A stretch of 64,000 nt of DNA from Guyanagaster necrorhizus (GCF_019112545.1 NW_025064916.1:192080-256079); one strand, 5' to 3'; positions 46,071 through 57,880 are shown, counted from the first letter of the stretch. The notes: a model not told the origin generated them from the sequence alone. Translations and numbers: made by a program.

Positions 46071-48572
46071 AATTCGCTTGGAATGCTGCAGGTTGCAGCA
46101 AACACAAATTTTGACACCTTCAAATGGTGATGTATTTTTATTGAATCGAAGACAAGGACTGCTAGGTGTTCACTGTTGGTTTAATCTTGTCGCGATCCTA
46201 GTCATGAAAGGCGGTTGAAACCCACAGCTGTGACTCATAACCTTTCAGCATATTCACTGATATATATGTTCTGATTCATAATAATGAAAAACACAAGTTG
46301 TATTATTTGTATCCTGTATACTGATTCAATGTCCAAAATGCAATAGCAGTGTCTAGATAGTAGCAAACATACAAACATAACTTAGTATTTTCTGTAGACT
46401 GTCAACAACCCATGCCTTCTAACTTGTTCAAAGAACACAGCAGATTTGTATCTCAATCCCTCCAGCTTCCACTTGGCTTTCTCTTCTTCTCTTCTTTCCC
46501 ACTTATATGGAGCTGTGCTGAACACGAGGTCAACCTTGCTCAATTCCATCTTCGATAGAACTGCATCAAGCTCTGCCCACTTGTGCGGACTCCCAGATAT
46601 GCCAATCAGGTCATACTCCAATTCGACTTCCTTTAAGCACCCCCCTTGGGCTTTGTGTAGCAGGTGTATGAGCCAATCTATTAGCTTGTCATAGGTTTCA
46701 CATTCATCCCCCAGATTCCAGCAAAAGTACCAGGGGGTGAACACACGCAAATGAAGCCTAGTAACATTTTGGATATCCGGAACAGGTTTCCTTGGATCGG
46801 AGGCTCCCACTAGAAACAACTCATCCAGGTGCGTATAAGGAATCACGTCGTATTGTGGGATGTTCCACACTGGATAGTAAAGTGGGTAGGTAAGCCGTCG
46901 AATACGGGATGGCGTGGAGAGGAGCGGGAGGAGGCACTTGATAGTATGTGCGTCTGATTGGGTGTTGCCTTGGGTGATCACTAATTCTTCAAGGTCAAGA
47001 GAAACTGAAGATGATGAAGATGTCTCTTCAACAATTTCTACGTCGTAAAGCATTAGCTTCTTTAATTTGTGGAACCCGCTGAGGAAGGTGCCAAGGTTCG
47101 TCACAGAACAACATTTCATTTCCAATTCCTCGACTTCAGGCCAGATGATATTAATGCCGACTAGTTCCATCTTGACAAGATGCAAGGACATCAAGTTCTT
47201 CATCATTCCAAAGACGATAGGCAGCTGCAGTTCGGAGGTGACCCATGTACGAGAGGGGATTATGTCCTGGGGATCATTTTCGCTCCTCAAGGTAAGACTC
47301 TTTACAAGTGGCGCCACATTTTGGCACTTCTCCGAGAATTTTTCGTAGTGATTGAATGACCGATGTGGGATGAAATCGAAGCATACGGCGCGGAATAGGT
47401 GATAATGGCTGTGGCAGAGGAGTTGGCGAGAGGATAATGCGCAAGCTCTGAGAGAGGAAACATCATCGGAAAGAGCGTCAATTATTTGATCTGTGAGCTC
47501 CAGCGGTAATCTAGGTGTCCAAACTGCACGTTGTAGGGTAGATTGTGAGGTACTCATGGTAGTCATGGACAAAGTTCAGGGCAGGGGCTTTGAGGTCCTT
47601 CTCTTTATAAATACCGTGACCGAGACATTTATTTCCTAATTTACTTATGAGACAAAAATTTCGGGTGATAAAGTGCGCTCCAGACATCTGAGAGTTTGAC
47701 ATTTGATTGATCGAAATTCACAAGATTCATGTCCACTCTGGTATACATCGCTAATATTAGTAGCACACTTCACATCTATCGAACCTCACAAGAAGGTATA
47801 CCCCCTGCTTCTCGAGAAATCAACCCCGTTCTTCAACTGTTCCAATGTTAAGAAGATGAGGATCATCGTCGGTTGCAGACGAGTCCAAGCTGGCAACAAG
47901 CCCTTGAACATGAACATTGGACCCTTGATGACACCAAGAGTAGACTAAACACAGAAAATCAGATCAGCCAGAACAAGAAGATCGAAAAGCTCACATTCGA
48001 TCCTGGTCCTGATGCGTTCATGATGAGACTCTAACGAATGTGTCCTGTCAGGCCCCGTTGCGCGAATCGAAAAGAGTACAAACCTTTAATATGTCAGCGG
48101 GAGAGCAGACGATCGTCACGACGGTACCCTACATAGTTTTAGCACACGGAACGCACAAGTAAGGGTCTACGAACTACAGCAAAGCTCGCCATGAAATGGC
48201 GAAGAATGTTGTCGTGGAATACGGAGTCTTCAAGAGCTCAGCCTTGAAGAAATCATATCTGATGACATGTTTAAAGACTGTGTGGTGCGAGCAAAGGGAT
48301 ACCCGTACGAAGCGAGCTGACTGGCGTTCATTGGAATGGAACGGAACATGTTGGGCCCCACTCCACGACCAAGAGAAACACCCTCTTCACGGACCATCTA
48401 TGAATCCGACAAGTTCGTCATGGACGAGAGATTACGAGCAGTTTTACCCTAAACAGTGCATCGATGCAGTTCTTGTAGTTGAATCTCTTCTCCAGTGGTT
48501 TCGCGAAATCTCCCTGGAGACGCACCATGACGATCTACATGATAAAGACGCGTGCACCTCGGGACATGACGC
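46071..48572 (+). repeat. Direct segmental duplication, block B copy 2
   Basis: Same content and orientation as 19738-22303. The carrier relic in this copy continues past the block end by about 170 bp, whereas copy 1 breaks off at that point. This copy lacks about 18 bp present in copy 1 in the last carrier exon. Confidence 0.9.
46382..47566 (-). CDS. F-box protein, block B paralogue 2
   Basis: A single exon of 394 aa from ATG 47566. F-box: WTPRLPLELTDQIIDALSDD, SLRACALSSRQLLCHSHYHL, FRAVCFDFI. LRR-like repeats follow: LVKSLTLRSENDPQ, MSLHLVKMELVGIN, EELEMKCCSVTNLG. The C-terminus (EREEEKAKWKLEGLRYKSAV) is shorter than in the sister. Differences from 20099-21298 cluster in the LRR part and the last 60 residues, while the region DVIPYTHLDELFLVGASDPR is unchanged. 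The frame is intact, so the two proteins may recognise different targets. Probable SCF adaptor. Confidence 0.85.
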   Translation of the reverse strand: MTTMSTSQSTLQRAVWTPRLPLELTDQIIDALSDDVSSLRACALSSRQLLCHSHYHLFRAVCFDFIPHRSFNHYEKFSEKCQNVAPLVKSLTLRSENDPQDIIPSRTWVTSELQLPIVFGMMKNLMSLHLVKMELVGINIIWPEVEELEMKCCSVTNLGTFLSGFHKLKKLMLYDVEIVEETSSSSSVSLDLEELVITQGNTQSDAHTIKCLLPLLSTPSRIRRLTYPLYYPVWNIPQYDVIPYTHLDELFLVGASDPRKPVPDIQNVTRLHLRVFTPWYFCWNLGDECETYDKLIDWLIHLLHKAQGGCLKEVELEYDLIGISGSPHKWAELDAVLSKMELSKVDLVFSTAPYKWERREEEKAKWKLEGLRYKSAVFFEQVRRHGLLTVYRKY

Positions 48573-48739
48573 GTAACGCGTACCTCCAGGATTCCCAACG
48601 AAACCAGCAATACCACCAGATAGAACGACGCAAGGGGTCTGCAACTGTCCACGAATAATTTAATGTCCACACCCATTGAGCCGGCGAACGCCAACTTGTA
48701 CGCTGGTGCATCCTTCCCCGCACCAATTATCTTCTTGCT
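47786..48739 (-). pseudogene. Mitochondrial dicarboxylate carrier (DIC1-like) relic, block B copy 2
   Basis: It starts further upstream than copy 1: SKKIIGAGKDAPAYKLAFAG, then GGIAGFVGNPG. It then runs in parallel: IVMVRLQGDFAKPLEKRFNY, MVREEGVSLGRGVGPNMFRS, MNASQLASY, YDFFKAELLKTPY. The same single-base loss follows as in copy 1. The donor after DALFR is intact here (GTAAAA). It ends at 47786. Its 5' end is joined, 34 bp away and in the same direction, to a P4-ATPase fragment. Confidence 0.8.
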
Positions 48740-48773
48740 CCCGTCGGGACATCTGACGTAACCACGTCCTTAC

Positions 48774-49602
48774 CTGTCAGAATCCACAGCTTGATCCCGG
48801 TGCGATGAAAGGCCTCGGTGGCCTCTGGGACACCTTGTAACTTATCTTCCAGAGCGGTAGCTCCAAGTATTTGCAGCGAGTGCTCGATAGGTTCGTTCGC
48901 TTTATCAATCTCCTCGTCCCGGTTTTCAATGACACTAGTGGCAGCGTCATACTTTCTAGACCATGTCAAATACTCCTCCTCGGTGAGCCAGCGGTATGTG
49001 ATACACAACGTCCGGAGTCCATTGTTAGCAAACATCTCCATGTCCTTGCTCGTCTGTTCTTTCAGCACGGGGTCATGGTCTTGTGCAAGGCGTGCGTAAA
49101 TAACACCATCCGCCCCCTTGCAGTAAAGGATCAACCGTCCATCTGGACATCGGAAAACCGTACTCATTCGTTTCCTCGTGCTGTTGAACTCGAGGACCTT
49201 TAAAAGCGTGTACTTCTCCGACTGGCCCATGACTTCTGTGTCAAAAGTATCCTTCGATTTCTTGACAAAGGGGAACCCAATGTCTCGCGCGGCCGCGTCC
49301 GGCGATTCAGCCTTATAATCCAAGTGATACGGTAACTCCTGGGGCTCGGGTTTGTCGGAAAGGACTGTGTGACACAAAGCGAGCGCTCGGAAGAAGGCGA
49401 TGATGTGACCCCGTTGTTCAGACGAATGGTCCGCCAAATTCTGCACGAGTTTAAGTGACACCAGAGTCAGCTTGTCCGGCTGGAGGTACCGGTTCTTAAA
49501 GGTGCGTTCCATAACACTCAGCATTTGCTGCTTGAGCGCTGCGAGTTTCTCCGTCGAGTCACGGGGATCAAGAGAGTCTGCATTACCTTCTCGGGTTGTC
49601 AT
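48774..49602 (-). pseudogene. P4-type ATPase (phospholipid flippase, Dnf-like) fragment
   Basis: The frame from about 49602 reads EKLAALKQQMLSVMERTFKN, FFRALALCHTVLSDKPEPQE, LDYKAESPDAAARDIGFPFV, KYTLLKVLEFNSTRKRMSTV, CPDGRLILYCKGADGVIYAR, ATALEDKLQGVPEATEAFHR and GIKLWILTG. This is the nucleotide-binding domain and the start of the following P domain of a flippase. The membrane helices, the A domain, the DKTGT phosphorylation motif and everything after ILTG are missing. A few residues after ESPDAA are lost relative to the family. At ILTG a GTAAGG donor is retained. Truncated gene, not functional as a pump. Confidence 0.85.
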
Positions 49603-49776
49603 AGCTCGAATCTCCGGAAGAGGAGAGGAAAGATGAACTGGCCCTCAGGGATGAGGTGTGGGATCAATGACGATGACATTGAGAGATAGCAGTCCACCCG
49701 GAATTTACGGACCGTGACCGTGGTCCGACTAATTTAGCCTGGATCCAGCTGGAAATCCAACTTAGCATTTACCACG

Positions 49777-50630
49777 ATGTCCGTTCCCGTTCCCATTCTC
49801 TGCCTATCGCCGGTCGTTCTTCAAACCTTTCTCACTTGGTTCATTCTCGTCATTCTTGTCTGTTACATCCCAACAGCGAGCGCGGACATCTATCCAACCC
49901 AGCCCAACGCGGCGGCCGTATACGACGTCAACCAACCTGCCCTTCTCAGTTGGCGCTCGACGCTCAAGGACGCGAAGGAAATGGGATGATTCAAAGTTGA
50001 GCTCTTTGCTGGAAATGATGTATGTGATCTGTCTTGTCTGCGATTTCGCCTTTACCGACGAACGATGTCTGTATTGTTGCTGCACTGATCGACATACATA
50101 GCAACCCTTGCCACAGATGTTCATACTCAGTTACACACATACACCGTTTACCTCTCTCCATGTTTTAAATATGGAGGCAGCGATTAGTGAGTGTCCTTCT
50201 CTCTTTCTATTCTCTGTTCTTTTCTTTCGCTAGAAAACGCTAACATCTTCTAATAGTACTATGCGTTGGATATCCGAATCCGACCCAAAAAAATATCGTC
50301 TACACTGCCGATTTCACGATTGCAGGCATATCTGATCTTCCCGTCTGTCTCCCGCTTTCCTACAATGCCCCCTCTTCTGATTCATCCGCGGAAACCACCC
50401 CTGTCACCCAATTCATTCTTCAAGCCACAACTACACTAGCTGAGACTGGTAGCAGCCCTTCATATTCTTCGAGAATTGCAGCGCGACCAGGTTCGACTGC
50501 ATACGCAGACCCCTTAGATACGACCTCGGGTGACTCGCGTCCGTATTCTGCTGCTCATTCGCGTCGCTTCGGTGCTAGGCTCCTCTTTGTCCTCTGGCCG
50601 GCGATAGTTGGATTTTCGATGGCCTTGTAA
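49777..50630 (+). CDS. Kre9/Knh1-like secreted wall protein with C-terminal hydrophobic tail, in-frame TGA
   Basis: ATG 49777 starts a signal peptide (VVLQTFLTWFILVILVCYIP). The Kre9/Knh1 N-terminal domain begins ADIYPTQPNAAAVYDVNQPA, where family members have 'P....V..AG....I.W'. At 49987-49989 a TGA stands where the family often has Trp (EMG*FKVELFAGND), and the frame reads on normally. Later exons give YPNPTQKNIVYTADFTIAGI, then a Ser/Thr-rich stretch and a hydrophobic end (FVLWPAIVGFSMAL), a possible GPI signal. The protein would act in beta-glucan assembly or as a wall protein. The stop makes this a likely recent pseudogene unless the base is an error. Confidence 0.65.
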
Positions 50631-50907
50631 CCTGACTCTCAGGCTGTCTTCCTCTCCAATAGTGACGTGTAGCCTTTCAGTATTACTATTGTATCAATAC
50701 ATGTACTACCCAGATTTTCGTATCTCTTGCTAGCGCGATACCCGAATGTCAATGGTCTCTGCTCTCAGCTACGAGCTAAGGTGTGAAGTTTGAATAATTT
50801 AGCAACGATCATTATTTTTATAAATAAATAAATAATTTCTGAAAAAAGCCGGAGCCTGTTGCCACCATCAACAAACCATAAAGCATGCCAATTGATACTC
50901 AGTGCTG

Positions 50908-52409
50908 CTACAGTGCATTGTGGGGAAAACGATTCAAGCTCAAAGATGACTCTGACTTCTGCTCAAGAACATAACCGCGGCGTTGATAATTCGCTTCCTC
51001 TGTCGCTTGGAGCTATGGCGAGAGTGAGCTGAACGAGCTGAGGTGTATTTTGAGAAGGACTCACATATGCCTCACATCCAAAAACATGGATGAATAGGGC
51101 GAACCAGAGACACATGCCCTGAATGACACGAGTAGCCGCGATAGAGTAGGGGGCATCGCCGCGGGCGTCAGCATAGACGGGAACGAATGTGTGAGAGAGG
51201 TCTATATTTTCACCGATACAGGTGGGGAAGAGCAGTTCCACTGTAGTGGTGTTGGTAAGGATGGAGCGGAGCTCGTCACATCGGAATACCTGATAGGCTT
51301 CTATGCATTGAAAAGATCACAACATGTGTTCGCACGCACAGTGTAGTAGTTCCCAATGTCGGTTACTATTTGCTCGGCGGCTAGGGCCATCAGACGTGTG
51401 GTGATGACCACGCTAAATATCACCACACCACCTATTCAATTGTTCAGAGGGTTGAGTAATTCTAATAAGCACGTCTGGGGTATACGTACGGAGCATCCAC
51501 TTGCGGTGTTCTCTTGTGTTCTTCTTCACATTTGATAACCCCATGATAAGGCATCCGGCGGAGAGTATGCCGAGGGTGTAATACACTGATTGAGAGTTTA
51601 CTTCTCCGCCAAAAGCCCTGTAGCCTATGATGGCGCCGCAGACGTTAGAGGGGACCAATAGTATTAGGACAAAATATCCTGCATGGCAGAAAGTTAGATG
51701 TATATATGGCTGATTGGGCAGAAGTAAATGTACCATTTAGACGGTGCACAAGTATAGCGTGCTTATGTAGAGATCAGGAAGAGAGGTGTTCAAAATGAGA
51801 ACAGAACCTACACGTCGAATTGCTGGGAGGAACTGAAAGAGAGAGAATATTCCGCCAACTAGACCTTATCAAAATGCTGTTGATAAAGTGTAGAAATCAG
51901 TGACTCACTGACGGCGGTATATATGTGTAACGCATAATTGGCTTTGAATGGCTCCTTGCCAAACCAGAACCATTCACCTAAGGAGCAGCTCAACAATCAG
52001 TCGATAGAGTTATTGAAAATCAAAATACTATTAATCACTTGCTGAGTATTTCTTCATCAACGCGAAATTCATAGTCCGTGCGCCATGGAGACAGTATCCT
52101 GCGAGAGCGCCCCCGAAAATGATGACTGATTACTATCAAAACCAGAGAAAGTGTTAGAGGTTAACCAGGCTTACAGAATAAGAGGCTGAACCGCTCCTTA
52201 AACCCAACGATGCTGCTTGTTGTAAGATAAACCGAGGCACCAAATTTTTGGCGTGGTTCCGTTACGGCATGTGGTGGAGGCACGTCGAAGTACGGTCGAT
52301 TAGCAGGATAGGTGTCATCATTCGACTTCCCATAATGAGGGTCCATTGTAGAGACATCTTCCGGATCAGGTAGCGTAGAAACAAAGGTCCTCGGCGAGTA
52401 GATGGACAT
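50908..52409 (-). CDS. DUF2306 multi-pass membrane protein, copy 2
   Basis: ATG 52409 begins a hydrophilic N-terminus (MSIYSPRTFVSTLPDPEDVS) and FKERFSLLF. After an intron: IIFGGALAGYCLHGARTM and EWFWFGKEPFKANYALHIYT. The conserved HRLNG/YFVLILLVPSNVCGA follows, then YYTLGILSAGCLIMGLSNVK and NTREHRKWMLRT. The loop (FPTCIGENIDLSHTFVPVYA) and last helix (GMCLWFALFIHVFGCEAY) parallel copy 1. The final exon joins at about 51034 to LQATEEANYQRRGYVLEQ and stops at 50908. It is the counterpart of 11688-13198 but in opposite orientation, divergent from the kinase-like gene at 53541. Confidence 0.85.
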
Positions 52410-53540
52410 CGTGGTTGAGGAGAAAGTGACGAAGCGCCATTCACAGGCAGACCACCCATAAATGGGATTCTGCTCAGAGTATAGAGTTGAAATCATGAAC
52501 CTAAACTATTCAGCTGAACGAGTTCGAACCGCATTCGGCTATACAAGAACATCCCGGTCGGAGATTCCATGAGACCCGTCGAGTTGACTCTGTGGCCGCG
52601 CCAAATGATACATCTGGTTTGGGAAATGATATACCCATACATTGGGAAGCGGACGGTATTTTTAGTGAAGGCACAGTCCGTGAAACGCGAGCCTCCGATA
52701 AATACAGTACATGCAAGTATCGCTTTGCAGTTGGGTGCACATATGGAAGATTCAGGAATTTCGGCAAGTTAGTATCTGTTTAAGGTCAGTTACTTGCACG
52801 AACCCAATGGTGGCCCCAATTCTATTACGCAGGTGTTCGAGAGAGCAAAAATGTATCAGCCCCCTTTTCAACTCGGATTTAGAGGTCGTTTCAGCGGTCG
52901 TAAGCTCACCCCCCATTCAAGGCAGTGTAGACATAGCAATTATCGTCGAGTCTCTTTTTGCAGGGCAAGGCGTAAAAGCCGACAGAATACACAGAATGGA
53001 TGCTGTATGGAAAATGGATAAGTGGAAAGTGCCATTGGCCGAAAATGACATTTTAGACTAAAAGTGCCCATATTTGGACTTTCGTCTCAATCGGCCCGCC
53101 GACTGCCGCTAGCCGATACCATCCTTTCTTCTAACTCTCCCATCACCAAGTTACGCCTGACTTGCTGCAATTCTTGATTATCTCCCACTGTCGACGCCAT
53201 ATCGTCCTCTTTCCGTTGTATCCGAACCAAAATTGAGGAAGAGGGGCTGTGAGTGAATGCCCAGCCTCAGCTGTGTTCCAGTCTCATCGGAAGCCGCCAC
53301 TTAGCGCCCAGCACGGCTCTCTCGGATCATCAAGATACCAGACAAACCAATACGAACTCCTACCTTTGATAAGGAACGATCACCCGGTCCGTATCTTTTC
53401 AAACTGACCTCAAGTCGGGCCATGGAAACCTGAAAAGGCTTTTCATCTGTACAGATTTCTTCTGTATCTCATTTGCGCGCCAGGTGCCTTAAATTATTGA
53501 CTGATACGACCCGTTTTTTGCCGCCTTCTCTCTTCTACAA
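52410..53540. promoter_or_regulatory. Divergent intergenic region of DUF2306 copy 2 and kinase-ARM copy 2
   Basis: About 1.1 kb between start codons facing away from each other, the same arrangement as 10910-11687. Open frames inside have no recognised domain. Promoter role is inferred. Confidence 0.4.
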
Positions 53541-56500
53541 ATGATTCACGAAGACATAACTTATGACAAGGATTTGCGTCTGGGTGGTGGGAGAACTAGT
53601 AGTGTGTTCAGAGGAACTCTGAATGGCGGTACGGTTGCGGTCAAGGTTCTAAGTGATGAGGTCTCACCTGATGTACGTCTATGTTCCCATTTGGAGGGCA
53701 GAAACTTACCTTCTGTCTCATCGCAGACTTTACTTCGTCGCGTACAGCAATGGCAGAACATGAGTCATCCGAATCTCTCTCAATTATTTGGCATGTCTCC
53801 CGATGACCAAGATCCGCTATATATCGTCATGCCTTGTTATTTTCATGGGAACAGCCGCCAATACTTGGATGAAAATCCGAATGTCGATCGACGTAAAATC
53901 GTACGTATAGCTCTGCCTGCGGATGTCTATATATTTTACACCGTCTTAGGTCTTTGAAACTGCCTTGGGTATGCAATATCTTCATTCAGTACGTCATGAT
54001 ATAATGCTGGGGAGCTTTTCTAACACCATCTCATCAGTGCAACATCGTACACGGGGGCCTGAAGCCATCTAATATTCTTATCAATGATGCCGGAGATGCA
54101 TGTATATCTGATTGGAGTATGGTGGATTTTCAGCCAAGTCGGAACAAAGAAGCGCATAGGTATTACAGTCCTGAAGCCTGGAAAGGGGTGAGCACACTCC
54201 AGCGATGTGACTCTCCATCTCATCTGTTGCTGTAGACGACGTCGTTCCCTTCCGATGTTTACGCATTTGCCATGAGCGCATATGAGGTGCGTACAGCTTC
54301 AATTTATCTCCACGACAATTTCAAACAACGTTTGCAGCTCTTCACTTCAACATTTCCGTGGGGCGTGCTTCCCGAAAAGCACATATACCAACTCGTTGTA
54401 TATGAGGACAGCCGACCTGATCGTCCAGACCCAGCCCTCGGAGCAAGAGTCGGGCTGACCGACCACATATGGGGGATCATCGAAGAGTCGTGGCACAAAG
54501 AGTCTCGTCTTCGGCCAAGTTTCGACATCATCATTAGATTGTGGCAGAGTGTTCCCGACAATGCTCCAGGAAAAGGCCAGAGGCAACAAACACTGAATGT
54601 TCTAAATCCCCCAAGTCCATCGGACATGAGGGCCCTTTCCTCAAGATTTAACGATATGACGACGGGGTTGGTCAGAAGTCCGACGCAGTCTGTGAGGTCA
54701 CTGGAAATAAGTCCGCCGACGTATGAAGCATCTTCATCTATGATGGCTCCAGCATTTTCCGTCTTGCCAGAGTCGGCACCGGCTCGATTCGATTTGTCTC
54801 CTCCGCGCGGCGTACGAAGCGCGAGTCCACGATCTACTGGTTCCAGTTCACCTCACCCTTCTGGAGGCATTGCCCGGCCCAGTTCCCTCCCATCTTCGTC
54901 TTATCGTGGTATGTCGTTTGTTGAAAAGTATCTAATCGTTCTCATTTCCAAATCTCGCAGATCCAATGCCAACTTGGGACATGGGAAATTCGTCGTTTGG
55001 ACAGGCTTACTCTCCGAATCTGCCGGTGTACCCTGAAGAGGGCGAGCGCTTTGGTGGGCTCGGTACGTATGCACCGTCGTCTGTGCCTCCCATGGGTCTG
55101 GGCAGGAGCGACTCCATAATGACACGTCAACCGAACCGGCGTGGTTATGCTCCTAGCCAAAATGGCTCTACGTCATGGGACAGACAGTCTATTCGTAGCG
55201 ACGAGGTTTCTGGTGCCAGCGTTACACGTAAGGTTTTACGCCTAACCAATCTTAGCAGTATTGCTAACGTATGTGCTGTGTAGAACCTGTCAACGCGGTT
55301 TTTTTGGTGGGTGCATTGCAATTGGAAGTCCAATCTACTCGTAGTCGCGACATGATCGATTCCTGTCTCGTCAAGGTGCATTTCCTTGCCCAGTCCGAGA
55401 AAGGCGCAGAGAAACTAGTCACCGCGGGTATCGTTCCAATCTTGATCTATCTTCTCAAAATACGAGCCGCCGACGGTGAGGGTTTGGAGATAGTTCTGGC
55501 TAGTCTTGGTCTTGTCGCGTAAGTCCATATACTGTCTGTTCGTTCACATTTCCTTATCGGCGCTTTCCTTTACAGTCACGACTCAATCAGTGCCAATACG
55601 ATTTTCCGCACCAACACCGTCAGCACCTTGATAGAGCTAGTCGTCTCATCGCTCTCGGAAGATGTTGTCACCCTCGCTATATGGTGTCTGCATCGCATGT
55701 GCCGTACTCCTGAAATCTCAGCGGGGTTGATCAAGCGAAACCTGGTCCGCATGCTCATCGAACGGGGTATTCGGTTTTCTATGCTCACCGCCCGGATGTC
55801 AGCATGGTGTCTTGGCATTCTCGTTCACACTGATGCCCAGGCGGACCAGCTCAATGACCTTGGTGTCATTCCGCAGATTGTGGAGTATCTGAGGCGCGCG
55901 TCTTCTGACCCTAATGCCTCACCGAATGATGTATCTGCGGCACTGTATGCCATCGCACGTATAGCTCGGTCGATCAAGCTTGGCAAAACACTTGCTAAAG
56001 CGGGCTGTGTGGGGTGGATCTCGCAGCACCTCGCGTCATCAACAGAGCCTTCGATACTATTGTGGGCTGCGCGTGCGGTGGGGTGCATGATGCGTCCCAA
56101 TAGCGCTGACATTGCCAAAATACTCTTGGATGCTGGCATCGCCAGCGGTCTTGCAAGATTACCGAGCGTGCTCCCCTCGGATGAAGTTGAACCCCTGGGA
56201 TCGTTCGCTTTTGCTGTACAGAGGTTTAGCTGCGCTGAATGGGGTTCAGGGACGAGGAAGGTTTTGGTGGAAGCCGGAGTAGTGGATTCGCTTTTGGCTG
56301 CCCTGAGGACGGTTGCGGATGAGCCGAAGCCGCAGATACACGTCGAGATGGCGCTTGCTGTTAGCTTTTTGGGTGATGTTGGGGGAGCTGCGATAAGGAG
56401 GGAGATTGTGAGTGCTGGTGGGATCACTATTTTAAAGAGGGTGGGTGCGAATGGGAGTCCGGAGGTGGCGAAGGCGTGTGGGATGGCGGTGACGAGTATA

Positions 56501-56686
56501 ACGGGGAATTTGTGGACAAGGAACGCTGGTGAGCTATTGTCTGAGAGGACGCAGGAAGAAGATGGACTAATTGAATGTTTTTTTACAGCTTCTGCGAAAA
56601 CGGCCATGACACACAACTGGAGTGGTGGATGTCCTGATTATTATGTGGACTGTCCGATCGCTATTACGAGTCTGGACAGTTCGTAA
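53541..56686 (+). CDS. Kinase-like (pseudokinase) domain fused to ARM repeats, copy 2
   Basis: ATG 53541. Kinase-like part: LGGGRTSSVFRG and VAVKVL (beta3 lysine); QNMSHPNLSQLFG; then VHGGLKPSNILIN, where the HRD aspartate is glycine; CISDWSMVDF in place of DFG; YYSPEAWKG; RLRPSFDIIIRLW. A Ser/Pro linker follows. ARM-like repeats run from FLVGALQLEVQ and LVTAGIVPILIYLLKI through LAIWCLHRMC, ARMSAWCLGILV, LYAIARIARSIKL, WAARAVGCMMRPNSAD, GVVDSLLAALRTVADE and AGGITILKRVG. A last intron follows NLWTRNA (about 56528-56588). It ends DYYVDCPIAITSLDSS at 56686. Both members of the pair share every domain and the two missing catalytic motifs, so this is not random decay of one copy. Confidence 0.85.
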
Positions 56687-57225
56687 CGCATATGAGTCCT
56701 TTATGGTTTTGTTATCAGTTTGAAATCTTCATCTTATGCTCTATTTTCCTCCAATGTATTAAATTTGTATGTTTGTGTACTGTATCTTATAGCACTCTGC
56801 GTCTTGGCTATTAGCGGGGCTTCTTACAATACTTACAAGAGAAATTTCTCCTATGGAAATATACTATATCTGTTCTATTAGCTGCACCCTGTACCATGTA
56901 ATTCAACGACTAGCAGTCGACTCACGAAAGTGAGTAGAACCAAGGAAATCCCTCAGTTGAGAAACTTGAAGCATCCACGCATCGATTTCCAAGGCAGCCT
57001 GGTGGTGGAACACGATCTGCTTGCCTTGACCTCGAGATTTTTGGACGCGAATCCTTCAAGGATATGGGACATGAACGACGTCGATGATGATGGGTGAAGA
57101 GTCACTGTGGGGTGAGTGTATTGTTCGTGGCCTTGTGTTTCTGGGTCGTAGAGCGACTCCTGGATACGGACAGCACACAGCGGTCTTCGAGGCCAAGTCT
57201 CTGGCTTTTTCTGTGCGAGGAAAGT

Positions 57226-57880
57226 GGTTTTCTCTCGAGAAGAAGCCTGGTTGGTGTGCTGCCAGGCTAGGCTGCGTTTGAAGTGATCCTGCGGGCGTCT
57301 TCGCTTTGCAGTATTTCCCTGATAGACATTTGTTTATGTTGATAAGTTCGACGGAAATATTTATACACAGCGTTTGTATTAGGCAACCAATAGACACAGA
57401 AACAACGATATTGGCTTTAAGTTCTGCTTTCAGAGACAAAGTTGACGTACACAATATCGAGAATTTTTGTAAAGCCTCGATGTGCTGTTGTACGGTCAAT
57501 CCCCAACTAGGTGGTGTCAGCATGTCCGGTGCCGGGTCGGCGATCTCGTCGTCGATAGCGGTGGGCTTGAGGACATGGCTGCTCCATCTTGTAGACACCG
57601 CATCGAAGAATATTAATATACTATCCATAAACTGACATGGTTGCTGTATCATATAGTCCACTATGAAAAGTGCAATGTATGCAAGATGAGAATGAGATCG
57701 CACGGTCCATAGAATTCGATGTCAAGCATGTCCAATTGCGGCGTGAGTTCCAATATACCGACGGCGACTTGGGGGTGATCTCGACGTTCTCCAGAGTCGG
57801 TTTGGTGAGGGAACCGTTGGGAACCGCAAGAAGGAGGGAATGAAGCGACGCTGCCAGAGCAACTGACAACTGTACTTACT
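57226..57880 (-). pseudogene. F-box/LRR fragment, copy 1, interrupted by about 370 bp
   Basis: Minus-strand frames at 57661-57885 give LELTPQLDMLDIEF, in step with the sister fragment at 60620-60896 (LTLENVEITQVALGILDLTP). The stretch at 57226-57290 and that at 57665-57880 are contiguous in the sister copy. The bases between about 57295 and 57660 are an insertion here. Confidence 0.55.

Larger units (their letters stand above)
50908..56686 (-). repeat. Inverted segmental duplication, arm 2
   Basis: Counterpart of 7603-13198 in reverse orientation, about 37 kb away. Gene order and head-to-head arrangement are kept. Confidence 0.8.

Noticed and set aside
55825..56616. Long minus-strand open frame opposite the ARM repeats
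   Set aside because: Shadow frame caused by codon bias of the kinase-ARM gene; no domain.
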